Notes: generated from the letters alone by a model not told the origin. Counted from the first letter of the stretch, positions 34,540-44,806 are shown. The stretch is 64,000 nt of DNA from Curtobacterium sp. MCBD17_035 (GCF_003234815.2 NZ_CP126279.1:2604001-2668000); one strand, 5' to 3'. A program made the numbers and translations.

Positions 34540-35192
34540 GCGACCAACACCCGCAGAGCGCGCCGGTCGTCGCCGAACTCGGACGCCCCGAGACCGCCGA
34601 GGAGACCCGGATCCGCAAGGAGGACGCCCGTCGCGTCCGCCGGCAGCACCAGACGGCGCTCAACCTCGTGCTGTCCCTCGCGGCCTCCCTGGCCGTCGTG
34701 CTCGCACTCGTCGCGATCGTCGCCCGGCCCGATCACCCGTCGAGCACGTCGACCCACGTCGACTACCGGTCGGTCGCGGCGCAGGCCGACGTCCCGCACG
34801 TGACCCTGGCCGCGCCACGACTGCCGTCGGGGTACTCGGCGAACCGCGCGGACTTCCAGGACGACACCGCCGACGGGGTCGACGTCTGGACCGTCGGACT
34901 CATCACCCCGGACGACCAGTACATCGGCGTGCACCAGGGCATCAGGGCGAACCAGACGTGGGTCGCCAACCAGCTCGACGAACACGCCGCCACCGGCTCA
35001 CGCACCATCGACGGCACGAAGTGGGCCGTGTACGACCGGCGCGACGAGGGCAAGGGCGCCGGGAACGAGGCCTACTCGCTCGTCGCGACGTTCGGTGCGA
35101 GCACCGTCGTCCTGGCCGGCACGGCGGACGACGCCTCGTTCCGCACCGTCGCACACCGCATCGCCACCCAACTGGAGGACCAGAACCGATGA
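34536..35192 (+). CDS. DUF4245 membrane-anchored protein
   Basis: 218 residues from ATG at 34536, coupled to xseB. One N-terminal membrane helix at about 43-62 (LNLVLSLAASLAVVLALVAIVA) leaves an extracytoplasmic domain of about 155 residues (PHVTLAAPRLPSGYSANRADF, DGTKWAVYDRRDEGKGAGNEAYSL). This is the DUF4245 family, common next to xseB in actinobacteria. Its role is not known. Its stop overlaps the carbonic anhydrase start, so four genes from xseA on appear to be one operon. Confidence 0.88.
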   Translation: MSDQHPQSAPVVAELGRPETAEETRIRKEDARRVRRQHQTALNLVLSLAASLAVVLALVAIVARPDHPSSTSTHVDYRSVAAQADVPHVTLAAPRLPSGYSANRADFQDDTADGVDVWTVGLITPDDQYIGVHQGIRANQTWVANQLDEHAATGSRTIDGTKWAVYDRRDEGKGAGNEAYSLVATFGASTVVLAGTADDASFRTVAHRIATQLEDQNR

Positions 35193-35848
35193 GCCGCGCC
35201 GCCAGCACCCCAGCCGAGGCCCTGCGCCTGCTCGTCGAGGGCAACGCTCGGTTCGCCTCCGACAAACGTCGCGTCGGTCGCACCGACCCCGAGCGCCGGA
35301 GCGAGCTGGCCGCGTCCCAGTCGCCCTTCGCGACCGTCCTCGGCTGTTCGGACAGCCGCGTGCCGTTCGAGCACGTGTTCGACGCCGGCATCGGCGACGT
35401 GTTCGCCATCCGGAACGCCGGGCAGATCGCGGACGACGTCGTGCTCGGGTCGATCGAGTTCGCGGTGGTCGCGCTCGGCACGCCGCTGGTGGTCGTGCTC
35501 CGGCACACCCGCTGCGGAGCGGTCAACGCCGCGTGCTCGGGCGAACCCGTGCCGGCGCCGCACCTCCAGGCCCTCGTGGACGCGATCGCCCCCAGCGTCG
35601 AGCGGGTGCGGTCCACGGTCGGCGCCGCCGCGGGAGCCCCGGCGCCGGACGCCGCCGCCGACACCGCCCTCGCCGTCGACCCGGAGGCCGTGGGTGCGGC
35701 CCACCTCGAGGCCACCATGCGGACGGTCATCGAGCGCTCCGGTGCCGTGTCGGACGCCATCGCCGAGGGTAGATTGGCCGTCGTCGGTGCGACCTACGAC
35801 CTCACGACGGGACTGGTCGACATCGACACCGTGGTCGGGGACGCCTGA
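35189..35848 (+). CDS. Beta-class carbonic anhydrase
   Basis: 219 residues from ATG at 35189. Zinc ligands Cys53, Asp55 and the partner Arg57 (LGCSDSR), then His106 and Cys109 (LRHTRCG). The IRNAGQ motif is also typical. It interconverts CO2 and bicarbonate. Between about 140 and 160 is an Ala/Pro-rich insert. The start overlaps the upstream stop by 4 nt. Confidence 0.94.
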   Translation: MSRAASTPAEALRLLVEGNARFASDKRRVGRTDPERRSELAASQSPFATVLGCSDSRVPFEHVFDAGIGDVFAIRNAGQIADDVVLGSIEFAVVALGTPLVVVLRHTRCGAVNAACSGEPVPAPHLQALVDAIAPSVERVRSTVGAAAGAPAPDAAADTALAVDPEAVGAAHLEATMRTVIERSGAVSDAIAEGRLAVVGATYDLTTGLVDIDTVVGDA

Positions 35849-35973
35849 GTCCTCCCGCCACGGCCGGGCCCCGCGCCCGACGCCTCCGTCGACCGGCGCG
35901 CATCGCCGCACTCGGCACCGCAGCCGACCGGCCGACCGCCGGGGACCGGCACCACAGGAAGGACCACGACGAC

Positions 35974-37410
35974 GTGACCGACACCACGACCTCCCCATCC
36001 GCCGACGGCAGCACGGCGGACAGCGGCGACTACCGCATCGAGCACGACACGATGGGCGAGGTCCGTGTACCGGCCTCGGCCCTGTACCGCGCACAGACCC
36101 AGCGGGCGGTCGAGAACTTCCCGATCTCGGGCAGTGGCCTCGAGCCGGCGCAGATCGTCGCCCTGGCCCGCATCAAGCGCGCGGCGGCGATCGTCAACGG
36201 GCAGCTCGGGGTCGTCGGGCCGGAGGTCGCCGAGGCGATCGTGGCGGCAGCCGACCGGATCATCGGCGGCGAGCACCACGACCAGTTCCCCGTGGACGTC
36301 TACCAGACCGGCAGCGGCACGTCGTCGAACATGAACATGAACGAGGTCCTCGCGACGCTCGCATCGGACGCCTCGGGGACCGCGGTGCACCCGAACGACC
36401 ACGTCAACGCGTCGCAGTCCTCGAACGACGTCTTCCCGACCTCGGTGCACATCGCGGTGACCGCGGCGCTCATCCACGACCTGGTCCCCGCGCTCGACCA
36501 CCTGGCCTCCGCACTCGAGGACAAGGCGGCGCTGTGGGCGACGGCCGTGAAGAGCGGCCGGACGCACCTCATGGACGCCACCCCGGTGACGCTCGGGCAG
36601 GAGTTCGGCGGGTACGCCCGGCAGATCCGACTCGGGATCGAGCGCGTGCAGGCGACCCTGCCGCGGGTGGCCGAGGTCCCCCTCGGCGGCACCGCGGTCG
36701 GCACCGGGATCAACACCCCCGCCGGGTTCCCGCAGCGCGTCATCGAGCAGCTCGCGTCCGACACCGGCCTGCCGATCACCGAGGCGGCCGACCACTTCGA
36801 GGCGCAGGGCGCTCGTGACGGCCTCGTCGAGGCATCGGGGGCGCTCCGGGTGCTCGCCGTGAGCCTGACGAAGATCAACAACGACCTGCGGTGGATGGGG
36901 TCGGGTCCGAACACCGGGCTCGGGGAGCTCCGGATCCCGGACCTGCAGCCCGGATCGTCGATCATGCCCGGCAAGGTCAACCCGGTGATCCCCGAGGCCA
37001 CGCTCATGGTCGCCGCGCGCGTCATCGGCAACGACGCCACCGTGGCCTGGGCCGGAGCCTCCGGCGCGTTCGAGCTCAACGTGGCGATCCCGGTCATGGG
37101 CACCGCGCTGCTCGAGTCCATCCGGCTCCTGACGAACAGCACGCGCGCGCTCGCCGACAAGACCATCGTCGGGCTCGAGGCCGACCTCGACCGAGCTCGC
37201 GGGTTCGCCGAGTCGTCCCCGTCCATCGTCACACCCCTGAACCGGGTGATCGGGTACGAAGCCGCCGCGAAGGTCGCCAAGTACGCCGTCGCCGAATCGA
37301 TCACGGTGCGCGAGGCCGTCGTCGCCCTCGGGTTCGTCGAGCGGGGCGAGGTCACCGAGGAGCAGCTCGACAGCGCGCTCGACGTGCTGAGCATGACGCA
37401 CCCGAACTGA
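35974..37410 (+). CDS. fumC: Class II fumarate hydratase
   Basis: 478 residues from GTG at 35974 preceded by AGGAAGGA. Motifs: [40 protein letters not shown], and the signature [15 protein letters not shown]. It hydrates fumarate to malate in the TCA cycle without a metal cluster. The first 20 residues are a Thr/Ser-rich extension. Confidence 0.96.
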   Translation: MTDTTTSPSADGSTADSGDYRIEHDTMGEVRVPASALYRAQTQRAVENFPISGSGLEPAQIVALARIKRAAAIVNGQLGVVGPEVAEAIVAAADRIIGGEHHDQFPVDVYQTGSGTSSNMNMNEVLATLASDASGTAVHPNDHVNASQSSNDVFPTSVHIAVTAALIHDLVPALDHLASALEDKAALWATAVKSGRTHLMDATPVTLGQEFGGYARQIRLGIERVQATLPRVAEVPLGGTAVGTGINTPAGFPQRVIEQLASDTGLPITEAADHFEAQGARDGLVEASGALRVLAVSLTKINNDLRWMGSGPNTGLGELRIPDLQPGSSIMPGKVNPVIPEATLMVAARVIGNDATVAWAGASGAFELNVAIPVMGTALLESIRLLTNSTRALADKTIVGLEADLDRARGFAESSPSIVTPLNRVIGYEAAAKVAKYAVAESITVREAVVALGFVERGEVTEEQLDSALDVLSMTHPN

Positions 37411-37663
37411 CCCAGCTCGGACCGGACGAGGACCCGGGCGACCTCGACTCCCCCACCGGAGGCCGCCCGGGCTGCACACGCCGCGAGCCGGCGGAGGCCG
37501 TCCCCAGAGCCGGAACCGACCCGCGGCGTGTACGGATCCAGCATGGCGGGACGACCGACGCCGCCGACCCGTCCCTCCCGGATCTGTGGAGAGACGTGTC
37601 GGCGGCGCCGGTGTGGAGGAGGAGTCGGGCGCTCCGCCGGCTCGGCGCTCCGCCGGCGCGGCG

Positions 37664-39043
37664 CTACGCCAGCTCGGGCGAGTCGAGCATCTCGGTGACG
37701 AGCGCCGCGATGGCCGACCGTTCGGACCGCGTCAGCGTGACGTGCGCGAACAACGGGTGGCCCTTGAGCCGCTCGATGACGGAGGCGACGCCGTCGTGCC
37801 GACCGACGCGCAGGTTGTCGCGCTGCGCGACGTCGTGGGTCAGGACCACGCGCGAGTTCTGCCCGATCCGGGACAGCATCGTGAGCAGCACGTTGCGCTC
37901 GAGGGACTGGGCCTCGTCGACGATCACGAACGCGTCGTGCAGGGAACGCCCGCGGATGTGGGTCAGGGGCAGGACCTCGAGCATCCCGCGCTCCTGGACC
38001 TCCTCGAGGACGTTGTCCGACACGAGGGCACCGAGTGTGTCGAACACGGCCTGCGCCCACGGGTTCATCTTCTCGGCGGCGTCGCCCGGCAGGTAGCCGA
38101 GCTCCTGGCCACCCACCGCGTACAAGGGGCGGAAGACCATGACCTTCTTGTGCTGCTGCCGCTCGAGCACCGCCTCCAGACCGGCGCACAACGCGAGCGC
38201 CGACTTGCCGGTGCCGGCGCTGCCGCCCAGGGACACGATCCCGATCTCGGGGTCGAGCAGGGCGTCGATCGCGAGGCGCTGTTCCGCCGACCGGCCGCGG
38301 AGGCCGAAGACCTCACGGTCGCCGCGGACGAGCGCCACCGCTCCCGGCGTGTGGACGCGTCCGAGTGCCGACCCGCGCTCCGAGTGGATCACCACGCCCG
38401 TGTTGACCGGCACGCCGTCGAGGCTGGCGGAGCGGACCTCCTCGTGCTCGTAGAGGCCCGCCATCTGGTCGCCCGAGATCTCGAGCGTCGTGACGCCCGT
38501 GTAGCCGCTGTCGACCGCGAGTTCCGCGCGGTACTCCTCGGCCGGCAGGCCGATCGACGCCGCCTTGACGCGGAGTGGGAGGTCCTTCGACACGACGACG
38601 ACGTCGAGGCCGTCGTTCGCCAGGTTCATGGCGACCGCGAGGATCCGGGAGTCGTTGTCGCCGAGCTGCAGCCCCGACGGCAGCACGGTCATGTTGGAGT
38701 GGTTGAGCTCGACGCGGAGCGAACCGCCCTCGCCGACCGCGACGGGGAAGTCGAGGCGCTCGTGCTCGACGCGGAGCTCGTCGAGGATCCGCAGGGCCTG
38801 CCGGGCGAAGTAGCCGATCTCGGGGTCGTTCCGCTTCGACTCGAGCTCGCTCACCACGACGACCGGCAGCACGACGGCGTGCTCGTCGAACCGGAACAGG
38901 GCGCGCGGATCGCTGAGCAGGACGGACGTGTCGAGCACGTAGGTCCGTTGCGCGATACCGGCGGACGCATCGGCGGCCCGTCCCGAGCGGGGTGCGGCCC
39001 CCGCTGTCGAGGACGTTCCACGCGAGGTGTTCTGAGAGGTCAC
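37664..39043 (-). CDS. PIN-PhoH protein
   Basis: 459 residues from GTG at 39041-39043, which has GGAG 5 nt upstream. Extensions further upstream are Arg-rich and cross the palindrome at 39281, so I rejected them. Residues 30-180 are a PIN nuclease domain ([13 protein letters not shown] with the first Asp, [12 protein letters not shown] with later acids). Residues 240-459 are a PhoH ATPase (Walker [16 protein letters not shown], Walker [12 protein letters not shown], then [13 protein letters not shown]). PIN-PhoH proteins unwind and cut RNA. The exact substrates in actinobacteria are unclear. Confidence 0.93.
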   Translation of the reverse strand: MTSQNTSRGTSSTAGAAPRSGRAADASAGIAQRTYVLDTSVLLSDPRALFRFDEHAVVLPVVVVSELESKRNDPEIGYFARQALRILDELRVEHERLDFPVAVGEGGSLRVELNHSNMTVLPSGLQLGDNDSRILAVAMNLANDGLDVVVVSKDLPLRVKAASIGLPAEEYRAELAVDSGYTGVTTLEISGDQMAGLYEHEEVRSASLDGVPVNTGVVIHSERGSALGRVHTPGAVALVRGDREVFGLRGRSAEQRLAIDALLDPEIGIVSLGGSAGTGKSALALCAGLEAVLERQQHKKVMVFRPLYAVGGQELGYLPGDAAEKMNPWAQAVFDTLGALVSDNVLEEVQERGMLEVLPLTHIRGRSLHDAFVIVDEAQSLERNVLLTMLSRIGQNSRVVLTHDVAQRDNLRVGRHDGVASVIERLKGHPLFAHVTLTRSERSAIAALVTEMLDSPELA

Positions 39044-39280
39044 GACCACTCCATCCCCGGGCCGCGTTCGACCCGGTCCTTGTCCTCGGAACGGCCACGA
39101 CGCGGTCTCGAAGCTCCGCCGGTGGCCGCTTCGACCGGGCACGATGCCCGATGTCGCGAATCTACGTCCGCCCACCGACACGCTCCCGGGGACACGCGGC
39201 GGCTCCGGGTTACGAGGGCGTGAACGCTCGTCACTCGTGCCCCAGGCCGCGCCGGGCCGGCCCGGCCCGGGCCATTCCGT

Positions 39281-39335
39281 GAGATCGCAGTAGTTGTCGT
39301 TGTGACGGCGCGAGAACGACACCTACTGCGATATC
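39281..39335. repeat. Dispersed palindromic repeat, copy 2
   Basis: Arms 39281-39301 and 39315-39335 match with two mismatches and begin with GAGATCGCA. It lies between the end of the aminotransferase-like gene and the start of the PIN-PhoH gene. Confidence 0.8.
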
Positions 39336-39350
39336 GCGGAGGTTCGGGGC

Positions 39351-39431
39351 CGGAAGCCGGACGCCGGAAGCCGGACGCCGGAAGCCGGACGCCGGTCGCC
39401 GGAGGCCGGTCGCCGGACGCCGGACGCCGGA
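39351..39431. repeat. Tandem 14-mers, then degenerate copies
   Basis: CGGAAGCCGGACGC is repeated perfectly at 39351, 39365 and 39379. Shorter CCGGACG/CCGGTCG copies run on to 39431, just before the stop of the aminotransferase-like gene. Confidence 0.85.
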
Positions 39432-39436
39432 GCGGG

Positions 39437-40546
39437 TCAGACCATCGTCGCGAAGGACACGAGCGCGTCCCGCAGCATCGCCAGGGTCTCGTTGGTCGTC
39501 GAGACGAAGACCGACACACGCAGCGTCCCGGCGCGGGTCGTCGCGGTCACGCCGTGGTTGTGGAGCGACGCGGCGAGCGCGGTCAACCGCTCGGGTGCGG
39601 GCCGGAGCACGACGATGCCAGCGCGCTCACGGCGGTCGCGCGAGGACTCGACGACGACGCCGAACTCGTCCGCCAGGTCGAACACCCGCTCGGCCCGCTC
39701 GGCGACGGCGGCCTCGACCGCGGCGACACCGACGCCGGACAGGGACTCGAGGGAGACCGCGAGCCGCGCCTGCGCGACCGGGTCGATGCGCGTCATCTGG
39801 TACGCGGCGGCGCCCGGCGCGACGGTCGGGACCTCGCCGGGCTCGCCGACGGTGCCGGCGGGCCCGGAGAGCGCGGGCTGCAGCCGCTCGAGCGCGCGGT
39901 CGCTGAACGACACGAACCCGGTCCCCCAGCCGGCGTGCAACCACTTCTGGCCGCCGGTGGCGATGACGTCCGCGACCTCGTACGGCTCGTCGACGGCGCC
40001 GAAGCCCTGGATCGCGTCGACGATGAGCAGGCGGTCCCCGATCACGTCGCGGATCGCCGCGAGGTCGGCTCGGTACCCCGTCCGCCAGTCGACGAGGCTG
40101 AGCGCGACCGCGGCGACGTCGTCGCTGAGGCGCGAGGCGATGAGGTCCGGCGTCATCCACCCCGCGCCGGACTCGATGACGAGCGGCTGCACGCGCCCCG
40201 TGGCGGCGGCGGCGCTCGCGAGCGCGAGCGGCAACGACGGGTACTCGTCCGCGGCGACGAGGACACCGCCGGTCAAGCCGAACGCGGTGTGCAGGAGTCC
40301 GGGCGTCGTCGCGGTCTGCGAGACGACCTGGTCGTCGCGACGGCGGACCAGGCGCGCGGCGACGGTGCGCACCCGCGCGTCCTGCTCGTCGAGCACCTCC
40401 ATGGCGCCGAAGCGGACGTGCTCCTGGATGGTGCCGAGCACGCGCTGCTCCTCGAGCACCGCGGTCTGGACCGGGCCGAACGCCGCGTGGTCGAGGTACC
40501 CCGGCTCCTCCTGGAATCCGGCGGCGTACTCGTCGATGGTGGTCAC
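39437..40546 (-). CDS. PLP-dependent aminotransferase, class V
   Basis: 369 residues from GTG at 40544-40546, with AGGAG 10 nt upstream. Typical fold-type I motifs: GYLDHAAFGP at the start, SLVDWRTGYRADL, LLIVDAIQGFGAVD (Asp contacting the PLP ring), and GGQKWLHAGWGTGFV with the Schiff-base lysine. It is in the broad group of cysteine desulfurase / isopenicillin-epimerase-like enzymes, but no cysteine desulfurase catalytic Cys loop is visible. Substrate unknown. It precedes the tandem repeat and has its own promoter region. Confidence 0.87.
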   Translation of the reverse strand: MTTIDEYAAGFQEEPGYLDHAAFGPVQTAVLEEQRVLGTIQEHVRFGAMEVLDEQDARVRTVAARLVRRRDDQVVSQTATTPGLLHTAFGLTGGVLVAADEYPSLPLALASAAAATGRVQPLVIESGAGWMTPDLIASRLSDDVAAVALSLVDWRTGYRADLAAIRDVIGDRLLIVDAIQGFGAVDEPYEVADVIATGGQKWLHAGWGTGFVSFSDRALERLQPALSGPAGTVGEPGEVPTVAPGAAAYQMTRIDPVAQARLAVSLESLSGVGVAAVEAAVAERAERVFDLADEFGVVVESSRDRRERAGIVVLRPAPERLTALAASLHNHGVTATTRAGTLRVSVFVSTTNETLAMLRDALVSFATMV

Positions 40547-40757
40547 GTCCGGTGGTCTCCTGGTTCTGGTCCGCCGACCGTCCCCATCCCCGGTCGATGC
40601 GTCCTCATGGACGCGAGCGCTGTGAGTGTACCGAGAACGCGCTGGTGCCGCTGCACCGGAGCCGCAGAGCGCACGCACCGGCGATCCGGCAGGGTCGGGA
40701 GGACCGTGGCCGGGCCGACGCGATCCGGCCGGACCGCAGTCGGGAGGCCCGCAGCCG

Positions 40758-41537
40758 TCAGCCGCCGAACCGGCGCGACCGCCGCCCGAAGTCCCGCACC
40801 GCGCGGAGGAAGTCGACCTCGCGCAGGTCCGGGTAGAACGCCTCGACGAAGTAGAACTCGCTGTGTGCGCTCTGCCAGAGCATGAAGTCGGACAGACGCT
40901 GTTCGCCCGACGTCCTGATGACGAGGTCCGGGTCGGGCTGTCCCTGCGTGTAGAGGTGGTCGCCGATGAGCTCGGGCGTCAGCACCTCGGCGAGGTCGTC
41001 GAGCGTCCCGCCGCCCGCACCGTGCGCCCGGACGATGCTGCGCATGGCGTCCGCGATCTCGCGCCGGCCGCCGTACCCGACGGCGAGGTTGACGTGCAGC
41101 CCCGAGTGCTCGGCGGTCTCGGCCTCGGCACGCTCGAGCGCGCGGACGAGTTCCGGCGGCAGTCCCTCGTTCGACCCGACGTGCTGCACCCGCCACGTTG
41201 GATGGGCCGCCAGGTTCGCGGCGAGTTCGGCGATGATCCCGGTGAGTTGTCGGAGCTCGTCCGAGTGCCGCCCCGTCAGGTTGTCGGCGGACAGCAGGTA
41301 CAGCGTGACGACCTGGACGCCGAGGTCGTCGCACCAACCGAGGAACTCCGGGATCTTCGCGGCTCCGGCCCGGTGGCCGTGCGCGGCCGTCTCGAGCCCG
41401 AGCTGCTTCGCCCATCGGCGGTTGCCGTCGACGATCATCGCGACGTGACGTGGGGTGGCGGCGATCTGCGCGCGGATGCGGCGCTGGTAGGCGCGGTAGA
41501 CCAGGCCTCGCCCTGTCCATCCCGCCCTGGCGCTCAC
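40758..41537 (-). CDS. uppS: Polyprenyl diphosphate synthase (cis-prenyltransferase)
   Basis: 259 residues from GTG at 41535-41537. Motifs: HVAMIVDGNRRWAK (catalytic Asp), LYLLSADNLTGR, VGYGGRREI, and PDLVIRTSGEQRLSDFMLWQSAHSEFYF. It makes the long-chain polyprenyl carrier lipid for cell-wall precursors. The order uppS - hemolysin III - small membrane protein - mca matches mycobacteria (Rv1086 to Rv1082). Confidence 0.95.
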   Translation of the reverse strand: MSARAGWTGRGLVYRAYQRRIRAQIAATPRHVAMIVDGNRRWAKQLGLETAAHGHRAGAAKIPEFLGWCDDLGVQVVTLYLLSADNLTGRHSDELRQLTGIIAELAANLAAHPTWRVQHVGSNEGLPPELVRALERAEAETAEHSGLHVNLAVGYGGRREIADAMRSIVRAHGAGGGTLDDLAEVLTPELIGDHLYTQGQPDPDLVIRTSGEQRLSDFMLWQSAHSEFYFVEAFYPDLREVDFLRAVRDFGRRSRRFGG

Positions 41538-41616
41538 GCGACAACGCTAGTGCACGGACCTGCACCCGGGATCCGGCCGACGCACGCACGACGGCCGGGT
41601 CGCCTACCGTTGGACC

Positions 41617-42342
41617 ATGACCGATCCCAGCCCGGACGCGCTCCCGCACGTGCCGTTCGTCGAGGAAGCCGAGGAGGCCCGGGACGCGTCGGTCGCGTCG
41701 GCGCCGGTCCCGCCACCCGCCTGGCGTGGGTGGATCCACCTCGGGGCGTTCCCCGTCGCGGCCGCGCTCGGCATCGTGCTCGTCTGCCTGGCTGCGACCC
41801 CGGCGGCGAAGGCCGCGAGCGCCGTGTTCACGGCGGCGTCCCTCGTGCTGTTCGGTGTCTCGGCGACCTACCACCGGTTCCGGTGGAGCCCACGCGTCAA
41901 GGGCGTCCTCAAGCGGATCGACCACACGAACATCTTCTTGCTCATCGCCGGCACGTACACGCCCGTCGCGGTCTGTGCGCTCGGCGACCGCGACGCGACC
42001 GTGCTGCTCGTCGTGATGTGGAGCGGCGCGGCCCTCGGGATGGCGTTCCGGGTGTTCTGGGTCGGAGCCCCGCGCTGGCTCTACGTGCCGCTGTACGTCC
42101 TGCTCGGGTGCTCCGCGCTGTTCTACCTGCCGCAGCTGTTCGCCGCCGACACGGCGATGATGGTCCTCGTCCTGACGGGCGGGCTCGCGTACGTGCTCGG
42201 TGCGGCCGTGTACGGGTTCAAGCGGCCCGACCCCGCGCCGCGCGTCTTCGGGTTCCACGAGGTGTTCCACGCCTTGACCGTCGTGGCGTTCGTCGCGCAG
42301 TGGACGGGCGTGCTCGTCGTCGCGCTCCATCCGGTGCGCTGA
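41617..42342 (+). CDS. Hemolysin III / PAQR-type membrane protein
   Basis: 241 residues with seven predicted membrane helices. Conserved residues of the family are present: SATYHRFRWS, HTNIFLLIAGTYTPV, and FGFHEVFHALTVVAF with the metal-binding His residues. It is divergent from uppS by 79 bp. The name hemolysin III is historical. Bacterial TrhA-type members affect membrane lipid balance. Confidence 0.93.
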   Translation: MTDPSPDALPHVPFVEEAEEARDASVASAPVPPPAWRGWIHLGAFPVAAALGIVLVCLAATPAAKAASAVFTAASLVLFGVSATYHRFRWSPRVKGVLKRIDHTNIFLLIAGTYTPVAVCALGDRDATVLLVVMWSGAALGMAFRVFWVGAPRWLYVPLYVLLGCSALFYLPQLFAADTAMMVLVLTGGLAYVLGAAVYGFKRPDPAPRVFGFHEVFHALTVVAFVAQWTGVLVVALHPVR

Positions 42343-42362
42343 CCGCGATCCGGCCGGAGGCC

Positions 42363-42743
42363 TCAGCCGCGCTCGGTGTCGTCCCCGACGTCCGCGCGTC
42401 CGGCGTCACCGGTCCCGCGGACGTCTCCGCGGCCTCCCGGGCCCCGGCTGTCGTCCTGACGGCCGCGGCCGTCGAGGTCCCCGACGCCGTCGGCGTCCTC
42501 GCCCGGGAGCTCGCCGCGGGCCTCGGCCTCGAGCCGTTCCCGGATCTCCGACCGGTACCGGGTCCGGCGGATGCGCCGGGTCATGTCGACGACGAGCGCG
42601 ATCGTCGCGACCGCGACGATCGCGATGACGACGAACCCCCACACGCCGGGCGTGACGTCGACGTCGGGGACCGTGGAGGCGGGCGTGGTCGGTGACGTGG
42701 CGGCCGCGAGCACGAGGGGCCCGGTCAGGACGGTGGCGCTCAT
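42363..42743 (-). CDS. Small membrane protein upstream of hemolysin III
   Basis: 126 residues. One membrane helix (VWGFVVIAIVAVATIALVVDM) follows a Thr/Pro-rich N-terminal 30 residues. The C-terminal 50 residues are charged and disordered. Its start overlaps the mca stop by 4 nt. By position it corresponds to the small membrane gene next to mca in mycobacteria (Rv1083). Function unknown. Confidence 0.85.
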   Translation of the reverse strand: MSATVLTGPLVLAAATSPTTPASTVPDVDVTPGVWGFVVIAIVAVATIALVVDMTRRIRRTRYRSEIRERLEAEARGELPGEDADGVGDLDGRGRQDDSRGPGGRGDVRGTGDAGRADVGDDTERG

Positions 42744-43624
42744 CGGCCGGACTCCTCGTCGATCCCCGCGAACAGGTCGGTCTCCGGCAGTGTCGTCGGC
42801 ACACGGGACTCGACGAGCTGGAAGTCCTCGGTCGGCCAGATGGCGGCGACGACGTCCGGGGGCCAGAAGAAGAAGCGGCTGTCGGTGGGCACCTGGCTGG
42901 CGTGGGCCCGCAGCGCGGCGTCACGCGCGGCCAGGTGCTCGGCCACGTGGACGTGGGAGGTCGACAGGTCCTCGCGCCCCTCGAACCGCTCGAGGAACGT
43001 CGCCATCTCGGCGAGCTCCGGCGCGTCCGGGTCGCGTTCGGCCATCGCCGCGTACATCGCGCGGAACCGATCCGGGTTGAACGTGCGCTCGTAGTAGAGC
43101 TTGTCGATGGTCCACGGGGCGCCCGCCTCGGGGTAGGCGGTCGGGTCGCCGGACGTGCGCCAGGCCTCCATCGCGATCTCGTGCGACCGGATGTGGTCCG
43201 GGTGCGGGTAGCCGCCGTTCTCGTCGTACGCGATCATCACGTGCGGACGGAAGCGCCGCACGATCCGGACGAGGACCGCCGCGCTCGTCGTGATCGGGAC
43301 GGTCGCGAAGGTCCCCGGCCGCACCGTCTCGCCCTTCTCGGCGTCGGGGAGTCCCGAGTCGTGGTAGCCGAGCCAGACGTGGTCGATCCCGAGGGCCGCC
43401 TGGGCCGCCGCCATCTCCGTCCGTCGGTGTCCGGCCATGTCGCGGTGCGCCCGGCTGCGCGCGGGTTCCGGGAGCTGCTCGTTGAGGATGTCGCCCGCCT
43501 CACCACCCGTGCACGAGACGACGAGGACCTGAGCGCCCTCCGCCACGTACTTCGCGTACGTCGCGGCTCCCTTGCTCGACTCGTCGTCGGGATGGGCATG
43601 GACCGCGATGAGACGCAGGGGCAC
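42740..43624 (-). CDS. mca: Mycothiol S-conjugate amidase Mca
   Basis: 294 residues from GTG at 43622-43624. The zinc motif is AHPDDESSKGAATYAKY, with a later YPHPDHIRSHEIA. Both are shared with MshB, but the length, the C-terminal WPPDVVAAIWPTEDFQLV region and the neighbours (DUF4307 and greA) favour Mca. It cleaves mycothiol conjugates to release mercapturic acids for export, and so detoxifies electrophiles. Its presence shows that the organism makes mycothiol. Confidence 0.93.
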   Translation of the reverse strand: MPLRLIAVHAHPDDESSKGAATYAKYVAEGAQVLVVSCTGGEAGDILNEQLPEPARSRAHRDMAGHRRTEMAAAQAALGIDHVWLGYHDSGLPDAEKGETVRPGTFATVPITTSAAVLVRIVRRFRPHVMIAYDENGGYPHPDHIRSHEIAMEAWRTSGDPTAYPEAGAPWTIDKLYYERTFNPDRFRAMYAAMAERDPDAPELAEMATFLERFEGREDLSTSHVHVAEHLAARDAALRAHASQVPTDSRFFFWPPDVVAAIWPTEDFQLVESRVPTTLPETDLFAGIDEESGR

Positions 43625-43720
43625 GACACTCCTCGATGCTGCCGGCGCTGGCCGGGCGGGCGAACCCCGCGAGGGGCCGGGTGAACTACCCTGGGACGAG
43701 GATAATCGTTCCAGGAGTCC

Positions 43721-44170
43721 ATGCTGTCCGCTTCGCACACCCCCACGCCAGGCCTCGGATCCGCACAGGGATCGGCTGCAGCCGCCCTCGACGACCGCTA
43801 CGGTCGCACCCCGGGGCGACGCCGACGGTCCGTCCTCGTCGCGGTCGCCGCGGCGATCGTCATCGTGGTCGTGTTCACGGTCTGGGTCATCTGGGCCGGT
43901 CCCGGCCAGACCGACCACGGCCTCGACTCCGAGGACGTCGGGTACCACGTGCAGTCGGACCGTGCGACGCTCGTGCACTCCCAGGTGTCCGTCGACCCCG
44001 GCAACCGCGTCGACTGCGCCGTGCAGGTGCTCGACAAGTCGTTCACCATCGTCGGGTGGAAGGTCGTCGACCTGCCGGCGAGCACCCAGCGCACGACCTC
44101 GATCGACACGGTCGTCAAGACGAGTTCCCGCGGTGTCACCGGCTTGATCAACACCTGCTGGATCCCTTAG
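43721..44170 (+). CDS. DUF4307 membrane protein
   Basis: 149 residues, ATG at 43721. A Ser/Ala-rich N-terminus, then RTPGRRRRSVLVAVAAAIVIVVVFTVWVIWAG as the membrane helix and an outside domain (VGYHVQSDRATLVHSQVSVDPG, FTIVGWKVVDLPAS). DUF4307 commonly stands between mca and greA (Rv1081c). It is followed by a strong terminator at 44192. Function unknown. Confidence 0.92.
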   Translation: MLSASHTPTPGLGSAQGSAAAALDDRYGRTPGRRRRSVLVAVAAAIVIVVVFTVWVIWAGPGQTDHGLDSEDVGYHVQSDRATLVHSQVSVDPGNRVDCAVQVLDKSFTIVGWKVVDLPASTQRTTSIDTVVKTSSRGVTGLINTCWIP

Positions 44171-44191
44171 TCTGCTCTGATTCGCCAAGCG

Positions 44192-44223
44192 AGACCGGCC
44201 CCTCCGGCCGGTCTCCTTTTTTT
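44192..44223 (+). terminator. Intrinsic terminator after DUF4307
   Basis: GAGACCGGCC (44192-44201) and GGCCGGTCTC (44207-44216) form a 10-bp stem with a 5-nt loop, followed by C and six T. It is the clearest Rho-independent terminator in the window. Confidence 0.92.
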
Positions 44224-44241
44224 CGGCCGAAGGGAACACCC

Positions 44242-44730
44242 ATGAGCAACGACACCCAGGTCACCTGGCTGACCCAGGAGGCGCACGACCGTCTCCAGGC
44301 GGAGCTCGAGCAGCTGCGCGGCCCCGCTCGCACCGAGATCGCGCAGCGCATCGAGGCCGCGCGCGAGGAGGGCGACCTCAAGGAGAACGGCGGCTACCAC
44401 GCCGCGAAGGACGAGCAGGGCAAGATCGAGGCCCGCATCCGTCAGCTCACCGAGCTCCTCAAGCACGCCACGGTCGGCGAGGCCGACTTCGACGGCACGG
44501 TCGAGCCCGGCACGGTCGTCACGGCCACGATCGCGGGTGACGACTCGACGTTCCTCGTCGGCAACCGCGAGATCGTCGCCGACGGCGCCGACCTCACGGT
44601 CTACAGCCCGTCGAGCCCGGTCGGCGCCTCGATCATGGGGCTGCGTGCGGGCGACGCGACGAGCTACACCGCGCCGAACGGCAGGGAGATCGCCGTCACG
44701 GTGCAGAAGGTCGAGCGGTACGAGCCGTAG
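44242..44730 (+). CDS. greA: Transcription elongation factor GreA
   Basis: 162 residues from ATG at 44242 with GAAGGGA upstream. The N-terminal coiled coil ends with the catalytic acids (REEGDLKENGGYHAAKDEQ), and the C-terminal FKBP-like domain reads SPVGASIMGLRAGD. It restarts backtracked RNA polymerase. It is the actinobacterial type with a slightly extended end (KVERYEP). Confidence 0.95.
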   Translation: MSNDTQVTWLTQEAHDRLQAELEQLRGPARTEIAQRIEAAREEGDLKENGGYHAAKDEQGKIEARIRQLTELLKHATVGEADFDGTVEPGTVVTATIAGDDSTFLVGNREIVADGADLTVYSPSSPVGASIMGLRAGDATSYTAPNGREIAVTVQKVERYEP

Positions 44731-44747
44731 GCGGCTCCCCCGATCCA

Positions 44748-44789
44748 CGTCGAACGCCCCCGTCGCTCCGCCGACGGGGGCGTTCGACG
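44748..44789 (+). terminator. Hairpin after greA
   Basis: An 18-bp perfect stem, 44748-44765 (CGTCGAACGCCCCCGTCG) with 44772-44789, loop 6 nt. No T-tract follows, but its place just after the greA stop suggests termination. Confidence 0.8.
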
Positions 44790-44806
44790 TCCCCGCATCT
44801 CCTCCC

